From an uncultured Candidatus Melainabacteria bacterium (GTDB taxonomy: Bacteria; Cyanobacteriota; Vampirovibrionia; Gastranaerophilales; Gastranaerophilaceae): a stretch of DNA of 6,791 nucleotides. The notes below the pieces were generated by a model. It made no database searches. It was given only the letters and a program-made list of their open reading frames with translations, and was not told where the DNA came from. This document shows positions 5,284-6,791 of this stretch, one piece after another (positions within the stretch are counted from its first letter, which is position 1; every line of letters starts with the position of its first letter). The stretch spans positions 1-6,791 of the forward strand of contig CALAFU010000191.1 in NCBI GenBank assembly GCA_937891325.1, given 5' to 3'. The position numbers and the translations under genes are program-made.

Positions 5284-5982
5284 TTAGTTGTTGTATAATA
5301 CGTATCTTGCAGCGTAACCGTTTGGTAATACTTGTTGACCTTTGAACAATACTGAGAATTGGTCAATGATTTGAGCGTTACCATCGTGGCAAACACCTGC
5401 TGGGTGAGAAACACCTTTGTTATCAGTTGTAGCACCAGAAGCTACGTTATCAGCTGATACATAACCGTTGTTTGAACCTTGGTTCATGCTAGCTTGGCAG
5501 TTCGACAATTTGTTTGGTTTTCTTTTACCGTTTACGTCAACGATACCAACACAACGTCCACCTCTAGCTGCAACGTTGTAGTTTGTACAGTGGTGCATGT
5601 TTGTTGGGTTGTAAGATAAAGTCATACCATCAGCGAAGAACAATGTGTAGTTAGTATCAGCAAAACCCATCATGCTTGCTTCTTCATCGGCATTGTTACC
5701 ACCAGGTAAGAATCTTACGATATGCATTTTGTCATTCAAGATTTGGTATAATGAATCATCAGCTGTATTTGTTTGTGTGATGTCAGCAAAATCTACATAG
5801 TTCAATGCAACTGACATTGTTACAGCTTGGTTCATAGCTGATAAAATCTTTTTGAATGCTGTCTTCATTTCTGAAGAGTTTGTGTTTGACATCAAAGTCG
5901 GAATTGTCATAGCAGCAACTACACCAATGATACCTAGTGTAATTAAAACTTCTGCTAAAGTAAAGCCTAAATGTTTTTTCAT
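5284..5982 (-). CDS. Type IV pilin / type II secretion pseudopilin-like protein
   Basis: This is a 232-residue protein with a class III prepilin signal: MKKHLG, then mature Phe7 and Glu at mature position 5 (FTLAE). The hydrophobic helix VLITLGIIGVVAAMTIP (12-28) follows. Prepilin peptidase should cut after Gly6 and methylate Phe; the helix anchors the subunit and packs it into a pilus or pseudopilus. An amphipathic helix (about 37-60) precedes a beta-rich head with GIVDVNGKRKPNK (146-158) and DQFSVLFKGQQVLPNGYAA (207-225), features I associate with multi-copy 'type II secretion system protein' families of Gastranaerophilales. Cys132, 144, 162 and 198 could form two disulphides. Asn codons are mostly AAC, unlike the AAT-rich coiled-coil genes, suggesting high expression. 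The start has AAAGG (5993-5989) six bases upstream. No assembly ATPase, platform or peptidase gene is visible, so the machinery must be encoded elsewhere. It could be a minor pilin, pseudopilin or secreted substrate. Confidence 0.9.
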   Translation of the reverse strand: MKKHLGFTLAEVLITLGIIGVVAAMTIPTLMSNTNSSEMKTAFKKILSAMNQAVTMSVALNYVDFADITQTNTADDSLYQILNDKMHIVRFLPGGNNADEEASMMGFADTNYTLFFADGMTLSYNPTNMHHCTNYNVAARGGRCVGIVDVNGKRKPNKLSNCQASMNQGSNNGYVSADNVASGATTDNKGVSHPAGVCHDGNAQIIDQFSVLFKGQQVLPNGYAARYVLYNN

Positions 5983-6037
5983 AATTCGCCTTTCTCTAAG
6001 TTTTCATGTACTTTCTTATTACTGTATTATTGTTTTA

Positions 6038-6066
6038 ATCCTATCAGATATACATATATAAGTCAA
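6038..6066 (-). promoter_or_regulatory. Sigma70-type promoter of the prepilin-like gene
   Basis: On the minus strand TTGACT (6066-6061) and TAGGAT (6043-6038) are exactly 17 bases apart, with TGA directly before the -10 box acting as a possible extended -10. Transcription would start near 6031, giving a leader of about 50 bases. This is the best-matching promoter in the window and fits the codon-use hint of high expression. Confidence 0.7.
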
Positions 6067-6095
6067 GCATTTTGAGGATGTTCAATGCTCAATTT

Positions 6096-6141
6096 ATAAA
6101 AATCATTCAGATAGCGTACTAATATAATACCACAGAATGAT
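6096..6141 (-). terminator. Weak candidate terminator of the flavoprotein gene
   Basis: On the minus strand ATCATTC (6141-6135) can pair with GAATGAT (6108-6102), followed by TTTTTATAAA. The stem is short and AT-rich and the loop is 26 bases, so this is uncertain. The rest of 6067-6204 holds no gene that I can see. It includes TGGTATTAT on the minus strand, which could be a second, distal promoter for the prepilin gene. Confidence 0.25.
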
Positions 6142-6204
6142 ATTTTCTAACCCTAAAGTATTAGTTATTTTGAATATTGTTACAAAAGTTTATAAAACTG
6201 ATTA

Positions 6205-6791
6205 TTATTGAAGTCTAGAATTTATTGCTATTGCTGTAATATAACCTGTTGACCAACAGTTCTGTAAATTGTATCCGCCACAAAAACCATCAATATCTAA
6301 AACTTCTCCACAAACGTATAAATTGCCAATAATTTTTGATTGAAGGGTTTTTGAGTCGATTTCTTTTAGCAAGACTCCACCAGCAGTTACAGTTTCACCA
6401 TTTTTTCTAGTATTTATTACCTTAGTTTTGAAATTTCGTATAGTACTATTGATTAATACTTTAGTATTAGATTTTATCTCATGACCTTTTTGGGTTAAAT
6501 CAACGTTTTTTAAAATTTCGTTTACAAATGCTTTTGGTAAGTATTCTGAAACTATATTTTTTAGTTCTTTGTGCGGATTTTTATCAAACAAATTTTGCCA
6601 ATCAATTTCGTTATTCAAAAAATCAATTATAATTTCGTAAGGCAACTCTTTTCTTGCATTGATAGAGGACAATTCAAAAATTGCAGGTCCTGTTATTCCG
6701 TTATCTGTAAATAATATATCCCCTTCAATTTGAGTTTTTCCACTTTTTACAAGAATATTTTGCAAGCTAATACCTTGCAGTTCCTTATAAG
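6205..6791 (-). CDS. HI0933/YhiN/BaiN-family NAD(P)/FAD-dependent oxidoreductase, C-terminal part (runs off right edge)
   Basis: The minus-strand frame is open from the right edge to TAA at 6207-6205 and gives 194 complete codons before the stop. The visible part begins YKELQGISLQNILV. It includes the family motif GDILFTDNGITGPAIFELS, a helical insert domain with FDKNPHKELKNIVSEYLPKA, then TAGGVLLKEID and LYVCGEVLDIDGFCGGYNLQ near the C-terminus, where GGYNLQ closes the FAD site. These are hallmarks of HI0933-like flavoproteins (Pfam PF03486), variously annotated as aminoacetone oxidase-like or BaiN. The N-terminal Rossmann motif (GxGxxG) should lie beyond 6791. The substrate is not settled for most members; the name BaiN does not establish a bile-acid role here. 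The protein is probably cytoplasmic, with no visible functional tie to its neighbours. The TTG at 6765 is an internal Leu codon, not a start. Confidence 0.9.
   Translation of the reverse strand, partial: YKELQGISLQNILVKSGKTQIEGDILFTDNGITGPAIFELSSINARKELPYEIIIDFLNNEIDWQNLFDKNPHKELKNIVSEYLPKAFVNEILKNVDLTQKGHEIKSNTKVLINSTIRNFKTKVINTRKNGETVTAGGVLLKEIDSKTLQSKIIGNLYVCGEVLDIDGFCGGYNLQNCWSTGYITAIAINSRLQ

Noticed and set aside
5097..5345. Plus-strand open frame of 82 codons overlapping the 3' end of paralogue 2
   Set aside because: It runs through the strong bidirectional terminator and into the antisense of the prepilin gene, with no ribosome binding site.
5852..6061. Plus-strand open frame of 69 codons
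   Set aside because: It is antisense to the prepilin N-terminus and its promoter, with no independent support.
6126..6134. TGGTATTAT on the minus strand as the main prepilin promoter
   Set aside because: There is no convincing -35 box and it would give a leader of about 150 bases; the TTGACT-N17-TAGGAT promoter at 6066-6038 is much better.
6763..6765. TTG as start codon of the flavoprotein
   Set aside because: The frame stays open to the right edge and the upstream residues (YKELQGIS) continue the family's sequence, so this TTG is an internal Leu and the gene is cut by the window.

Overview
The window is AT-rich, with long intergenic A/T tracts and A/T-ending codons. It most likely comes from a gut-type, non-photosynthetic relative of cyanobacteria (Gastranaerophilales, 'Melainabacteria') or a similar low-GC, double-membrane bacterium. 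This rests mainly on the prepilin-like protein at 5284-5982. Its FTLAEVLITLGIIGVVAA start, G-VDVNG--KPN motif and late VLP motif match a family I know to be much expanded in that group. Recognition is from memory and no search was run.

Layout, left to right. (1) 1-254, minus: the N-terminal end of an MscS-type mechanosensitive channel running off the left edge. (2) 352-427, plus: tRNA-Gly(TCC) with encoded CCA, a candidate promoter and a terminator. (3) 616-1806, plus: an exported, single-pass envelope protein with an AMIN-like N-terminal domain and a Pro/Gln/Met-rich cytoplasmic tail. (4) 1991-3121 and 3254-5212, plus: two unrecognised coiled-coil proteins that look paralogous. Each has a polar N-terminus, one hydrophobic segment containing AAATL and a proline, a very long charged helical region with a break near its middle, and a low-complexity tail. 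The second also has a small beta-rich C-terminal module. (5) 5284-5982, minus: a type IV pilin/type II pseudopilin-like protein with a strong sigma70-type promoter. It converges on gene 4b and shares a bidirectional terminator with it. (6) 6205-6791, minus: the C-terminal part of an HI0933/YhiN/BaiN-family flavoprotein running off the right edge.

Almost every gene is its own transcription unit. Intrinsic terminators follow the tRNA, the envelope protein and each coiled-coil gene, so this is not an operon. The link between 616-1806, 1991-3121 and 3254-5212 is instead a shared upstream element: each has a GACATG within about 80 bases of its start, usually paired with ATGTC as an inverted repeat or embedded in a palindrome. 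The two coiled-coil genes also share a longer pattern upstream (CCGACATG ... GGTAT ... GTGTATA ... AAAAAGGA), consistent with duplication of gene plus promoter.

The candidate new biology is this trio, above all the coiled-coil pair. They have no signal peptide, one proline-containing hydrophobic segment and a predicted long antiparallel helical hairpin. This resembles membrane-inserting, translocator-like or pore-forming helical proteins in outline only; no function can be assigned from sequence.
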